The notes: generated from the sequence alone by a model not told the origin. Positions 40,582 through 49,714 are shown, counted from the first letter of the stretch. The stretch: 57,649 bases of DNA from Pararhizobium antarcticum (GCF_001885585.1 NZ_LSRP01000084.1:1-57649), one strand, 5' to 3'. Numbers and translations: made by a program.

Positions 40582-41832
40582 ATGACCGATCTTGCACCCG
40601 ATGCCGGCTACGGCAAAAAGAACGAGAAACTCAAGGCGGCGTTGATCCAGCACAAGCCGCTGACGGCCAAGGGGCTGTCGGAACGCCTGTTCGGTCTTCT
40701 GTTTTCGGGCCTCGTCTACCCGCAGATCTGGGAGGACCCGGCCGTTGACATGGCGGCAATGCAGATCCGCCCGGAGCACCACATTGTCACCATCGCGTCC
40801 GGCGGCTGCAACATGCTCGCCTATCTCTCGGCCCGTCCCGAACGCATCGATGTCGTCGACCTCAACCGCCATCATGTCGCGCTCAACCGGCTGAAGCTGG
40901 CGGCGTTCCGCCACCTTCCGGGCCATGCAGACACCGTGCGTTTCCTCGCCCGCCCCGATACCGCGACCAATATCCAGGCCTATGACCTGTTTGTCGCTTC
41001 GAAACTGGATGCTGCGACCCGTGACTACTGGAACACCCGTGGCCTGACCGGCAGGCGGCGGATTTCGGTTTTCGGCAGGAATGTCTATCGCACCGGCCTG
41101 CTGGGCCGCTTCATCAGCGCTGGCCATCTGCTGGCCCGTCTGCACGGCGTCGATCCGTCCGAACTCGTCAATGCCAGATCCATGCGCGAACAGCGGCAGT
41201 TCTTCGACGAGCGCCTCGCCCCGCTGTTCGACCGCCCGTTCATTCGCTGGATCACCAGTCGCAAGAGTTCGCTCTTCGGGCTTGGCATCCCGCCGCAGCA
41301 ATTCGACGAGCTGGCAAGCCTGAGCGCCGAAAAATCGCTGGCAGGCGTGCTGCGTCAGCGGCTGGAAAAGCTGACCTGTCATTTTCCGATACGTGACAAC
41401 TATTTCGCCTGGCAGGCCTTTGCCCGCCGTTACCCGCTGCCGCATGAAGGGAGCCTGCCCGTCTACCTGCAGGCACAAAATCACGAGGCGATCCGCAACA
41501 ATGCCGAGCGCGTCCATATTCATCATGCCAGCTTCACCGAGCTTCTGGCGCGAAAATCCGCAGCCTCTGTCGATCGTTACGTGCTGCTCGACGCCCAGGA
41601 CTGGATGACCGACCAGCAGTTGAACGCGCTCTGGAGCGAGATCACCCGCAGCGCAGCCGATGACGCCGTGGTCATCTTCCGCACGGCTGCCTTGGCAAGC
41701 ATCCTGGAGGGGCGCGTTTCGCCGATCCTGCTTGACCAGTGGGACTATGATGCAAAACAGTCTGCAGAGCTCGGCGTGCAGGATCGATCGGCCATCTATG
41801 GTGGCTTTCATATCTACAGGAAGAAGGCATGA
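40582..41832 (+). CDS. btaA: BtaA, SAM:diacylglycerol 3-amino-3-carboxypropyl transferase
   Basis: First enzyme of diacylglyceryl-trimethylhomoserine (DGTS) betaine-lipid synthesis, moving the aminocarboxypropyl group of SAM onto diacylglycerol. The 416-residue product is a DUF3419-family protein with FSGLVYPQIWEDPAVDM near residue 43, IASGGCNMLAYLS as the SAM-binding loop and VDLNRHHVALNRLKL following. It overlaps btaB by four bases (ATGA). In Sinorhizobium these genes are induced by phosphate limitation through PhoB; I do not find a complete Pho box here. Confidence 0.92.
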   Translation: MTDLAPDAGYGKKNEKLKAALIQHKPLTAKGLSERLFGLLFSGLVYPQIWEDPAVDMAAMQIRPEHHIVTIASGGCNMLAYLSARPERIDVVDLNRHHVALNRLKLAAFRHLPGHADTVRFLARPDTATNIQAYDLFVASKLDAATRDYWNTRGLTGRRRISVFGRNVYRTGLLGRFISAGHLLARLHGVDPSELVNARSMREQRQFFDERLAPLFDRPFIRWITSRKSSLFGLGIPPQQFDELASLSAEKSLAGVLRQRLEKLTCHFPIRDNYFAWQAFARRYPLPHEGSLPVYLQAQNHEAIRNNAERVHIHHASFTELLARKSAASVDRYVLLDAQDWMTDQQLNALWSEITRSAADDAVVIFRTAALASILEGRVSPILLDQWDYDAKQSAELGVQDRSAIYGGFHIYRKKA

Positions 41833-42500
41833 TCGCTGCGCAGTCGACCACTGACAAGGCGCATGCGCAGCGCATGGATCGGATGTATCGCTACCAGCGG
41901 CACATCTATGACCTGACGCGCAAATACTACCTGTTCGGACGCGACACGATCATCCGCGAACTCGATGTGCCCATGGGCGGCAGCGTGCTCGAAATCGGCT
42001 GTGGCACAGGACGCAACCTCGCGCTGGTTAGAGAATGTTTTGCCGATGCGCGCCTGTTCGGCTTTGATATCTCGGCCGAAATGCTCGCCACCGCAGACGC
42101 CAAGCTGAACGCCAGAGGCGACGTGCCAACGCTGCTGCGCATCGCCGACGCCACGGATTTTTCACCGGGCCTGTTCGCGCAGGCGGGATTCGACCGCATC
42201 GTGATTTCCTATGCGCTGTCGATGATTCCCGATTGGGAGAAGGCGATCGATTCGGCGATTGCGGCGCTCAATCCCGGCGGCTCCCTGCATATTGCCGATT
42301 TCGGACAGCAGGAAGGCTGGCCGGCCGGCTTTCGCCGCGCCCTGCAAAGCTGGCTGCGTCGCTTCGACGTCAGCCCGAGAGAGACACTTTTTGATGTCAT
42401 GCGCGCAAAATCACGAGGGAATGGCGCCGAAATCGCGCTCCGCTCCCTCGGCCGCGGCTATGCCTGGATCGCGGTTTACCGACGCGCGCCGCTCAATTGA
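41829..42500 (+). CDS. btaB: BtaB, N-methyltransferase of betaine-lipid synthesis
   Basis: SAM-dependent methyltransferase of 223 residues that triply methylates diacylglyceryl-homoserine to DGTS. Motif I is VLEIGCGTGRNLALV (about residue 50-64), with FGFDISAEMLATA following. The assignment depends on overlap with btaA and on the match to the expected size, since many rhizobial methyltransferases share these motifs. A strong terminator follows. Confidence 0.9.
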   Translation: MIAAQSTTDKAHAQRMDRMYRYQRHIYDLTRKYYLFGRDTIIRELDVPMGGSVLEIGCGTGRNLALVRECFADARLFGFDISAEMLATADAKLNARGDVPTLLRIADATDFSPGLFAQAGFDRIVISYALSMIPDWEKAIDSAIAALNPGGSLHIADFGQQEGWPAGFRRALQSWLRRFDVSPRETLFDVMRAKSRGNGAEIALRSLGRGYAWIAVYRRAPLN

Positions 42501-42538
42501 CAATTCCCGCTTGAAAATAACGCATTTTTTACGATGAT

Positions 42539-42580
42539 ATGGTGAAAAGGAGGTTCGCGCCTCTCGGGTTCACCATTTTT
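42539..42580 (+). terminator. Intrinsic terminator after btaAB
   Basis: Outer arms ATGGTGAA (42539-42546) and TTCACCAT (42569-42576) enclose a second pairing of GGAGG with CCTC. A run of T follows. It lies 39 bases after the btaB stop. Confidence 0.88.
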
Positions 42581-42633
42581 ATGGATGTCATCGTGTGAGG
42601 CAGGACGTTAGATCGGTTCGGAACGGGTATCAT

Positions 42634-43413
42634 ATGCGCCGGCTTCTCCTGGCTCTCCTGCCACTATTGACGCTTATGTCCGCCTGCACGTCGACAGATT
42701 ACGATCTCCTGAAGACCGCGTCGATCCCGCCCCGCTTCCATGACAAGGATCCGCAGGATTTTGGTGTGCGCACCCCGCATCACCACACCGTGCACGGCAT
42801 CGACGTCTCGAAATGGAATGGCGATATCGAATGGCCAACGGTGCGCAGTTCCGGCGTGTCCTTTGCCTTTATCAAGGCGACCGAGGGCAAGGACGTGGTC
42901 GACAAGCGGTTCCACGAATACTGGCAGGGCGCCCGGGCGGCGGGCCTGCCCTATGCGCCCTACCACTTCTATTATTTCTGCTCGACTGCCGACCAGCAGG
43001 CCGACTGGTTCATCGCCAATGTGCCGAAGAGCGCGGTCAGTCTGCCGCCGGTGCTCGACGTCGAATGGAACGGCGAATCCAAGACCTGCAAATATCGCCC
43101 CTCGCCGCTGACCGTGCAGTCGGAGATGAAGGTCTTCATGGACCGGCTGGAGAAACACTATGGCAAGCGGCCGATCATCTATACCTCGGTGGATTTCCAC
43201 CGCGACAATCTCGTTGGCCAGTTCAACGACTACCATTACTGGGTTCGCGCCGTCGCCCAGCACCCGGGCGAAATCTATCCGGAACGCCGCTGGGCCTTCT
43301 GGCAATATACCAGCACGGGGACCATTCCGGGCATAACGGGTGATACCGACATCAACGTGTTTGCCGGTTCAGCCAAGAACTGGAAAACCTGGGTCGCCGC
43401 AGTTTCGAAATAG
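42634..43413 (+). CDS. GH25 muramidase (lysozyme-like) lipoprotein
   Basis: Glycoside hydrolase family 25 protein of 259 residues from ATG 42634. The N-terminus is a lipoprotein signal ending LTLMSAC. The catalytic domain begins VHGIDVSKWNGDIEW and carries the acidic catalytic residues in LDVEWNG (Asp/Glu), with FWQYTSTG near the C-terminus. A GTG at 42595 would lengthen the signal by 13 residues, but the ATG gives a normal n-region. It should cleave MurNAc-GlcNAc bonds in the envelope. Confidence 0.88.
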   Translation: MRRLLLALLPLLTLMSACTSTDYDLLKTASIPPRFHDKDPQDFGVRTPHHHTVHGIDVSKWNGDIEWPTVRSSGVSFAFIKATEGKDVVDKRFHEYWQGARAAGLPYAPYHFYYFCSTADQQADWFIANVPKSAVSLPPVLDVEWNGESKTCKYRPSPLTVQSEMKVFMDRLEKHYGKRPIIYTSVDFHRDNLVGQFNDYHYWVRAVAQHPGEIYPERRWAFWQYTSTGTIPGITGDTDINVFAGSAKNWKTWVAAVSK

Positions 43414-43564
43414 GCGTCACGCCAAACCACCCTCGACGATCCGGCGGTCTTCTTCATTCTGCCCCATTGCTCTGGAACAGCAGCGTTCATAGTTTCGGCT
43501 CGCCTTCGATGCTGCCGCCTGCAGGCAGGTGTGGTGGCACAAGGCATGACAACAAGGATTTGCG

Positions 43565-44785
43565 ATGACACGCGGCACACGGCGCTCTCTCCTCTCACTG
43601 GCACTTTTCACGCTTCTGGCCTCGACAGCCCAGGCCCAGGACACGACCGCGCCTGCCACGCAGGCGACGGCGGCCTGCGGCGGTGATCTCTCCGCATTTC
43701 TTGATGGCGTGAAGACAGAAGCACTTGCCAGGGGCATTCCGGCCGAGGCCATCGACCGGGCACTTGCCGGCGCGGCGATCGACCAGAAGGTGCTGAGCCG
43801 CGACCGGGCGCAGGGCGTCTTCAAGCAGACGTTTACGGAATTCTCCACACGCACGGTCAGCAAGGCACGCCTCGACATCGGCGCGCGAAAAATGAAGGAA
43901 TATGCGGCGGTCTTCGATCGGGCGCAGTCGGAATTCGGCGTTCCCGCCGCCGTCATCACCGCCTTCTGGGCGCTCGAAACCGATTTCGGCGCAGTCCAGG
44001 GGGATTTCAACACTCGCAATGCGCTGGTGACGCTCGCCCATGACTGTCGCAGGCCGGAACTTTTCCGCCCGCAACTGATAGCAGCGATCGAAATGGTCCA
44101 GCACGGCGATCTCGATCCGGCCACCACGACCGGCGCCTGGGCCGGCGAAATCGGCCAGGTCCAGATGCTGCCCGAAGACATCATCGCCTTCGGCGTGGAT
44201 GGCGATGGCGACGGCCATGTGAAGCTCAAGGACAGTTCGCCGGACGCGATCCTGACAGCTGCGAAATTCATCCAGAGCCTCGGTTTCAAGGCCGGCGAAC
44301 CCTGGATCCAGGAAGTCTCGGTACCCGATACCCTGCCCTGGGAGAAAACCGGCCTGCAGCCTGGCATGACCGCCGGCGACTGGTTCGCGCTTGGCGTCAC
44401 CCCGCGCGACGGCAACACCGCCTTCCCGCAGCTTGCGGCATCCGTGGTGATCCCGCAGGGCCACAAAGGCGTGGCCTTCATGACCTATCCGAACTTCAAC
44501 ATCTATCTCGAATGGAACCAGTCGTTCATCTATACGACGTCCGCCGCCTATTTCGCCACGCGCCTGAACGGCGCTCCGCCCTATGATGCCGGCAATCCGG
44601 AAACAGGCCTTGGCGACGACGAGATGAAGGCGCTCCAGACCCGGTTGCAGACCCTCGGCCACGATGTCGGCAAGATCGACGGCATCCTCGGCTCCGGCAC
44701 GCGCGCCGCCCTCCAGAAGGAACAGCAGCGGCTCGGCATGCCGGCCGATGGCTGGGCGACACAGGCCGTACTCAACGCGCTCTAG
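43565..44785 (+). CDS. MltB-type lytic murein transglycosylase with peptidoglycan-binding domain
   Basis: Secreted GH103 enzyme of 406 residues. It has a signal peptide to about residue 24 (STAQA), the SLT_2 domain with catalytic Glu in AFWALETDFGAVQGD (about residue 144), GEIGQVQMLPEDII, and a C-terminal PG_binding_1 domain (LQTRLQTLGHDVGKIDGILG...). It converges on the antiporter gene, with stops only a few bases apart and no terminator hairpin visible between them. Confidence 0.92.
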   Translation: MTRGTRRSLLSLALFTLLASTAQAQDTTAPATQATAACGGDLSAFLDGVKTEALARGIPAEAIDRALAGAAIDQKVLSRDRAQGVFKQTFTEFSTRTVSKARLDIGARKMKEYAAVFDRAQSEFGVPAAVITAFWALETDFGAVQGDFNTRNALVTLAHDCRRPELFRPQLIAAIEMVQHGDLDPATTTGAWAGEIGQVQMLPEDIIAFGVDGDGDGHVKLKDSSPDAILTAAKFIQSLGFKAGEPWIQEVSVPDTLPWEKTGLQPGMTAGDWFALGVTPRDGNTAFPQLAASVVIPQGHKGVAFMTYPNFNIYLEWNQSFIYTTSAAYFATRLNGAPPYDAGNPETGLGDDEMKALQTRLQTLGHDVGKIDGILGSGTRAALQKEQQRLGMPADGWATQAVLNAL

Positions 44786-44788
44786 GTC

Positions 44789-46159
44789 TCACGATGACGC
44801 GCTGTCTTTTCCGGCCTTGACCCGTCGCCGGTGGTGGCGGGCGAGCCGGAAGGCGCGATAACGAAGCCGGAGCGACCAGCGCGCACCGGCCAGCGCCCGC
44901 CCCTGTTTCGAAACTTCCTGCAGTTCCCGCGCATAGGCCACCGCGAAAGCCTGCCGGTAGCTGTACAGATGCTCCGCGGTGATGTTTTCAAGCCTGTGCA
45001 TCAGGCTGACCCAGAGCGGCGACACCAGAAGCGACACTGCCGTGACGGCGATCGCCACGCGGTAGATATCGAGATCGAGCGCGCCGGCGCTGAGACCGGC
45101 CGCGGCCAGCACAAACGAAAATTCACCGATCTGCGCCATCGACAGGCCGGCGACCAGAGCGACCTGCGGCGAGGACCCCGTCCGGCGCAGGAGGAAGATG
45201 TTCAAAACGGTCTTGGCGGCAATCACGATGATGGCCGCACTGAGCACCGTCCAAAAATTTTCGCCGACAAAAGTCAGGTCGATCAGGAGACCGATCGACA
45301 GAAAGAAGACGACCAAAAGAATACTTTGAATGGGCTCGATGACGGGAATGATGCGGCTTCGCAAAGTCGAATTTCCAAGCACGATACCGGCCAGGAAGGC
45401 GCCATAGGCCGGCGACATGCCGGCAAGGCCGGAGAGTGCCGCCGCCGTAAAACAGAGCCCGAGCGCGCCAAGCGCCAGGATTTCGACCTTGTCCTCGATA
45501 TCCTCGCTGAACGGGATGCGCAGCTTTCCATGACGCCCAAACCACCAGACAAGCCCCCCCAGCAGGGCGATGGCGACGACCATCTTGACGAGCATCGCGC
45601 TGATATTGAGTTCGTCTCCCCCGAGGCTGGACACGAGAATCAGCATCGGGACCACGGCGATATCCTGCGCTATCAACACACCGACCGCAATCCGGCCCGT
45701 CTCGCTGCGCAGTTCCCCCATGTCATCGAGCATCTTCATGGCGACGACGGTCGAGGACATGGCGATGACAAAACCGAGAATCAGCCCCTCCGCCAGCGTG
45801 GCACCTGTGATCAGCGCGATCAGGGCCGCCGCCGCGAGCGCCGCAAGGATCTGCCCGCCGGCCACAATCAGCGACTGACGCAAGCTGAGCACGAACGCCT
45901 TGATCGACAGTTCCATGCCGATGAAAAACAGGAGCACGACGACGCCCATTTCCGCCAGAAGCGTGACATTGCCGCTGCTGGCGATGAGGCCGAAACCGGT
46001 CGGGCCGAGGGCAATGCCGGCGAGGATGAACCCGACCAGCGGCGGCTGGCGCAGCCGCAGAAAGCCCAGTCCGAGAATGGCTGCGACAGCGATGACGATG
46101 GCGATCGCAACGAGCCCCTGGCCGTCATGGGCAACATCCGCAGCGGTATGGGAAATCAA
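44789..46159 (-). CDS. CPA2-family cation:proton antiporter (KefB-like membrane domain)
   Basis: Integral membrane protein of 456 residues with about 12-13 membrane segments in the Na+/H+ exchanger fold (KefB/CPA2 branch). FILAGIALGPTGFGLI, MSSTVVAMKMLDDMG and SPAYGAFLAGIVLGNS are conserved pieces. Unlike E. coli KefB/KefC it has no C-terminal TrkA-N (RCK) nucleotide-binding domain, only a basic tail of about 60 residues (RARHHRRR-type), so glutathione-type gating is not expected. The ion specificity is unknown. Confidence 0.88.
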   Translation of the reverse strand: MISHTAADVAHDGQGLVAIAIVIAVAAILGLGFLRLRQPPLVGFILAGIALGPTGFGLIASSGNVTLLAEMGVVVLLFFIGMELSIKAFVLSLRQSLIVAGGQILAALAAAALIALITGATLAEGLILGFVIAMSSTVVAMKMLDDMGELRSETGRIAVGVLIAQDIAVVPMLILVSSLGGDELNISAMLVKMVVAIALLGGLVWWFGRHGKLRIPFSEDIEDKVEILALGALGLCFTAAALSGLAGMSPAYGAFLAGIVLGNSTLRSRIIPVIEPIQSILLVVFFLSIGLLIDLTFVGENFWTVLSAAIIVIAAKTVLNIFLLRRTGSSPQVALVAGLSMAQIGEFSFVLAAAGLSAGALDLDIYRVAIAVTAVSLLVSPLWVSLMHRLENITAEHLYSYRQAFAVAYARELQEVSKQGRALAGARWSLRLRYRAFRLARHHRRRVKAGKDSASS

Positions 46160-46279
46160 GGGCTCCAGCAGACTTTCCTTCGGATGGGTTCAGCAGTCGT
46201 CACGAATCGGGTGGATCGGACGGCGCGAACATCCTACCCCTGCGGCATGATCCGAATGCGGCGGGATAGGTCAAGGCAC

Positions 46280-47230
46280 ATGCAGGCAAAATCAGAAGGC
46301 ACGACCATCAAGATGACGATCGCAACCTGGGGGCTGCTGGCACTGTTGGGGCTGATCTGGGGCGGATCATTCTTCTTCGCACGGGTCGCCATTCCCTATG
46401 TGCCGCCGTTCACGCTGGTGTTCCTGCGCGTTGCGCTGGCAGCGCTCGCCCTGCATCTCTATGTCTTCGGGCGCTACGACCTCTACCGCGAATTGCAGGC
46501 GCGATGGCGGCAGTTCCTGTTGCTCGGCCTTCTCAACAACGCCATTCCCCACACCTTCATCTTCCTCGGACAGACGGAGATCGGCGCCGGGCTTGCAGCC
46601 ATACTCAATGCGACGACGCCGGTCTGGACGGTGCTGATCGCCAATACGCTGACGCAGGACGAAAAACTGAGTGCGGCCAAGATCGCCGGCTGCCTGCTGG
46701 GCCTTGCCGGCACCATCGTGCTGATCGGCCCCAGCGCCCTGCCGGGTCTTTTCGACCATGGCGCCGGCAGCATTCCGCTCTGGGCACTGGCCTTCCCCGT
46801 GATTGCCGCAATCGCCTATGGCTTTGCCGGAACCTACGGCAAACGGTTTCGCGGGCTGGCAGCACCGGTGACGGCGGCGGGGCAGCTCACGGCTTCGACG
46901 GTGATCATGTTGCCTGTAGCGCTTGTCGCGGACACGCCGTGGCTCCTGCCAATGCCGCCGCTATCAGCCATACTCGCGGTGCTTGCCCTGGCGCTGATCT
47001 CCACCGCCTATGGCTATATTCTCTACTTCCGGATCATGGCGGTGGCTGGCGCGACCAACACGTCGCTTGTGACGCTGCTCGTTCCTCCCAGCGCCATCCT
47101 TCTCGGCCTGTTCTTCCTGGGGGAAACGCTGGAGCCAACAGATATTTCCGGAATGCTGCTTATCGCCGTCGGCCTTCTGGTCCTGGACGGGCGAATCCTT
47201 GCAGGCTGGCGCCGAAAAGGGCTTCGCTAG
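46280..47230 (+). CDS. EamA/DMT-family transporter
   Basis: Drug/metabolite-transporter superfamily protein with ten predicted membrane segments in two EamA halves (LIWGGSFFFARVAIPYVPPF in the first, and a second half ending VLDGRILAGWRRKG). The start is uncertain: ATG at 46280 (AAGG close upstream, 316 residues), 46247 or 46313 all fit. The frame is open for another 1.4 kb upstream, but that part is antisense to the antiporter and is not coding. Substrate unknown; divergent from the antiporter. Confidence 0.85.
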   Translation: MQAKSEGTTIKMTIATWGLLALLGLIWGGSFFFARVAIPYVPPFTLVFLRVALAALALHLYVFGRYDLYRELQARWRQFLLLGLLNNAIPHTFIFLGQTEIGAGLAAILNATTPVWTVLIANTLTQDEKLSAAKIAGCLLGLAGTIVLIGPSALPGLFDHGAGSIPLWALAFPVIAAIAYGFAGTYGKRFRGLAAPVTAAGQLTASTVIMLPVALVADTPWLLPMPPLSAILAVLALALISTAYGYILYFRIMAVAGATNTSLVTLLVPPSAILLGLFFLGETLEPTDISGMLLIAVGLLVLDGRILAGWRRKGLR

Positions 47231-47485
47231 AGAATCAGTGCCAAGGAGACAGGTCGAGTTTTGTGTCTTTCCGGTCACATCACGCGCTATTTCACTCGGT
47301 CATATTAACAAGCCTTCAGCGATTGTGAAAAAAATGTGGCAAGATGAAAATGATTTCCATTCATGGGCTTAAGCCTGTGCATAACCTCTTCAGCGCCTTG
47401 GTTTTTGCGGTGCAGCACAATTTTTCCTTTCGTGCGTGGCTTTTTGGCCCTATCTTTTTAACGTTAGCGGCAAGGAGGGTCAGTT

Positions 47486-47563
47486 ATGGGACTTACACAT
47501 TCGTTGAATGTCCTCATGATCAGTGCAGCGTTCGTGTTCGTGGCGACAATGCTTTTCATTTAA
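47486..47563 (+). CDS. 25-residue membrane micro-protein
   Basis: A 25-codon frame, MGLTHSLNVLMISAAFVF then VATMLFI, with nearly all of residues 7-25 hydrophobic, consistent with a single membrane span. AAGGAGGG at 47472-47479 lies 6 bases upstream of the ATG, one of the strongest ribosome binding sites in the window, whereas the longer overlapping frame at 47344 has none. Such short hydrophobic proteins occur in rhizobial genomes as unannotated genes. No function can be assigned. Confidence 0.65.
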   Translation: MGLTHSLNVLMISAAFVFVATMLFI

Positions 47564-47684
47564 TGGCAGGAACGAGCAGTCCAGACGGTGAATTCGAACT
47601 TTAATACCGCACAGAAATTGCAGCATCATCAAAAGGCGAAACGCTCAAACGAGCGGCAAAAGCCTGTAAGCTGCCAGGAGAATG

Positions 47685-47721
47685 AAAAAGCCCATGACAC
47701 CGAAAGGTATCATGGGCTTTT
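47685..47721 (-). terminator. Intrinsic terminator after metF
   Basis: Perfect 12-bp arms AAAAGCCCATGA (47686-47697) and TCATGGGCTTTT (47710-47721) around a 12-base loop, with a T tract on the minus strand, 22 bases after the metF stop. Confidence 0.93.
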
Positions 47722-47742
47722 CCTTGGGAATGTCACACAATC

Positions 47743-48669
47743 TCAGGCCGCCGCACCGGCCGCGGCATTGTCGCGCGCTGCTGATGCCTGGCGCTCGAAC
47801 CCGACAAGATCGCACACCGCTTCAATCAGAGGCGAGCGGTTCATCGTGTAAAGGTGGAAATCGCGCAGGCCCCGGCGCGCGAGATCGACGATCTGCTCGG
47901 CTGCGATATGCGTCGCCTCCTTGATGCGCTCCTCCGGCATCTCGTCGAGATGGATGAGCCGCGTGATCACGGCATCCGGAACGCGGGCCCCGCAGAGGCC
48001 GGCAAACTTGCGCACCTGCGCCAGATTGTTGATCGGCAGGATGCCGGGAACGACCGGTATGGTGATCCCAGCGCGGCGAACGCGCTCGAGATACCGCTCG
48101 AAATCGTCATTGTCGAAGAAGAACTGCGTCAGCGCCCGGGTCGCGCCATTGTCGACCTTGCGTTTCAAGGTGTCGATGTCGGCGGCGACATCCGGGCTTT
48201 CGGGATGTTTTTCCGGATAGGCGGAGACGGAAATCTCGAAATCGCCTGCGGCACGAATGCCGGCGACCAGTGCGGCCGCATTTTCGTAGCCGCCCGGAAA
48301 CGGCGTATAGGCCGAGCCGATGCCGCCCTGCGGATCCCCGCGCAAGGCGACGAAATGGCGAACGCCACACGCAGCAAAATCGGCAACGACGGCATCGACC
48401 TCGGACTTTGTCGCCCCGACGCAGGTCAGATGTGCGGCCGTGTTTGCAAGTCCGGTCTCGCGGATCATCCGGCGCACGGTAGTCAGCGATCGCGCCTTGG
48501 TCGACCCGCCGGCACCATAGGTCACCGTTACGAAGGCCGGCGAAAAGACCGCGAGTTCGGCGACCGTCTTGAACAGCTGGGTCTCCATCTCGTCGGTCTT
48601 CGGCGGAAAATACTCATAGGAGAGCGTCAGGTTGCCGCGTTCGGCGGGGTAGAGTGTGTGGATCGGCAT
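47743..48669 (-). CDS. metF: 5,10-methylenetetrahydrofolate reductase MetF
   Basis: FAD enzyme making 5-methyl-THF for homocysteine methylation in the methionine cycle. In the 308-residue protein SYEYFPPKT is at about 17-25, TYGAGGSTKARSL at about 50-62 and ALRGDP (folate/FAD region) near 108. The start lies one base after the stop of the ArsR-methyltransferase gene, and its ribosome binding site GGGAGG is inside that gene's last codons, so the two are cotranscribed and translationally coupled. Confidence 0.96.
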   Translation of the reverse strand: MPIHTLYPAERGNLTLSYEYFPPKTDEMETQLFKTVAELAVFSPAFVTVTYGAGGSTKARSLTTVRRMIRETGLANTAAHLTCVGATKSEVDAVVADFAACGVRHFVALRGDPQGGIGSAYTPFPGGYENAAALVAGIRAAGDFEISVSAYPEKHPESPDVAADIDTLKRKVDNGATRALTQFFFDNDDFERYLERVRRAGITIPVVPGILPINNLAQVRKFAGLCGARVPDAVITRLIHLDEMPEERIKEATHIAAEQIVDLARRGLRDFHLYTMNRSPLIEAVCDLVGFERQASAARDNAAAGAAA

Positions 48670-48670
48670 G

Positions 48671-49699
48671 TCATATCCTCCCGGCCTGGGCGAAAATTGG
48701 GGGCTTGGCGGAACCGCCGGCGATCACCGCCTGGCGCGTGTCGCGGGCCAGCCACAGCGTCACCGTCAAACGGCCGCTTGCGGTGGCTTCCGGCGAAAGG
48801 TCGACAATCTCCTCCAGCACCAGACCGGCCCGTTCAAGCCAGTCCTTCATGGTCTGCCGTGAGAAGCCGAGCCGGACATGGGCGTGATCGTCGCGCAGAT
48901 ATTCCAGCGTGTGCGGCGCCAGATCGATGATCACCAGCCGCCCGCCGGGCGACAGCATGCGGGACGCTTCCCGGATCGCAGCATCCGGCTGCTCCAGGAA
49001 ATGCAGCACCTGGTGGATCGTCACCAGATCGAATTCCTGGCCATCGAGCGGCAGATTGAAGATGTCGCCGTGACGGATCGACGCCTTTGTGATGCCGGAA
49101 CGATCGAGATTGGCGCGCGCGACCGCGAGCATGTCGCGGCTGGCATCGACGCCAACGCCCCGGCGGTAGATCGGCTCGAACAATTGCAGGATACGGCCGG
49201 TACCGGTGCCAAGATCCAGCAGGCCATCGACAGGCTGGCTGCCAACCAGCGTTTTCAGCGCTGCCTCGACATCCGCGTCACTGACATGCAGCTGGCGAAG
49301 CGCATCCCATTCTGCGGCATTGCGGCTGAAATAGGCTTGGGCCTTTTCCGAGCGCGCCTGCTTCAGCGCAGAAAGGCGCTCGCCGTCCCTTTGCAGAACA
49401 GCATCGCCATCTGTCGCAAAGGACAGAAGCTTGCGCACGAGTGCCACGCCGTCACCCTCGCCGCGCAGGCGGAAATAGGCCCAGGCGCCCTCCTGATAGC
49501 GATCGATCAGCGAGACTTCACCGAGAAGTTTCAGATGACGGGAAATGCGCGGTTGGGACTGGCCGAGAATTTCGGTAAGATCGGTGACCGTCAGGTCGCC
49601 AGCCGCCAGAAGAGCCAGAAGCCGCATGCGCGTCGGCTCGCCTGCCGCCTTCAGCACATCGACCAACTCTTCAAGACCAAGACCGCCCGCGTCCGCCAT
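48671..49699 (-). CDS. ArsR-type regulator fused to a SAM methyltransferase domain (SahR-like)
   Basis: Product of 342 residues from ATG 49699. Residues 10-85 are an ArsR winged-helix DNA-binding domain (LKAAGEPTRMRLLALLAAGD, QSQPRISRHLKLL). Residues 120-320 form a class I methyltransferase fold with motif I DLGTGTGR at 162-169 and GVDASRDML. In Proteobacteria SahR proteins, ArsR family members responding to S-adenosylhomocysteine, control methionine-cycle genes including metF. The fusion with metF and an inverted repeat in front of the gene (49715-49736) fit that role. The frame begins at 49717 inside the repeat, but 49699 has a better ribosome binding site. Confidence 0.85.
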   Translation of the reverse strand: MADAGGLGLEELVDVLKAAGEPTRMRLLALLAAGDLTVTDLTEILGQSQPRISRHLKLLGEVSLIDRYQEGAWAYFRLRGEGDGVALVRKLLSFATDGDAVLQRDGERLSALKQARSEKAQAYFSRNAAEWDALRQLHVSDADVEAALKTLVGSQPVDGLLDLGTGTGRILQLFEPIYRRGVGVDASRDMLAVARANLDRSGITKASIRHGDIFNLPLDGQEFDLVTIHQVLHFLEQPDAAIREASRMLSPGGRLVIIDLAPHTLEYLRDDHAHVRLGFSRQTMKDWLERAGLVLEEIVDLSPEATASGRLTVTLWLARDTRQAVIAGGSAKPPIFAQAGRI

Positions 49700-49714
49700 G
49701 CAAAACCCCATCAA

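Noticed and set aside
42511..42600. The GTG at 42595 as start of the GH25 gene
   Set aside because: It has no ribosome binding site and would put 13 odd residues before a normal lipoprotein signal, so the ATG at 42634 is preferred.
44831..46246. Upstream in-frame extension of the DMT transporter gene
   Set aside because: The 1.4-kb extension is antisense to the antiporter and resembles no protein. The transporter's first membrane segment starts only near 46,313.
47344..47604. 86-codon plus-strand frame
   Set aside because: It has no ribosome binding site and overlaps the much better-supported 25-codon frame at 47486 in another phase.
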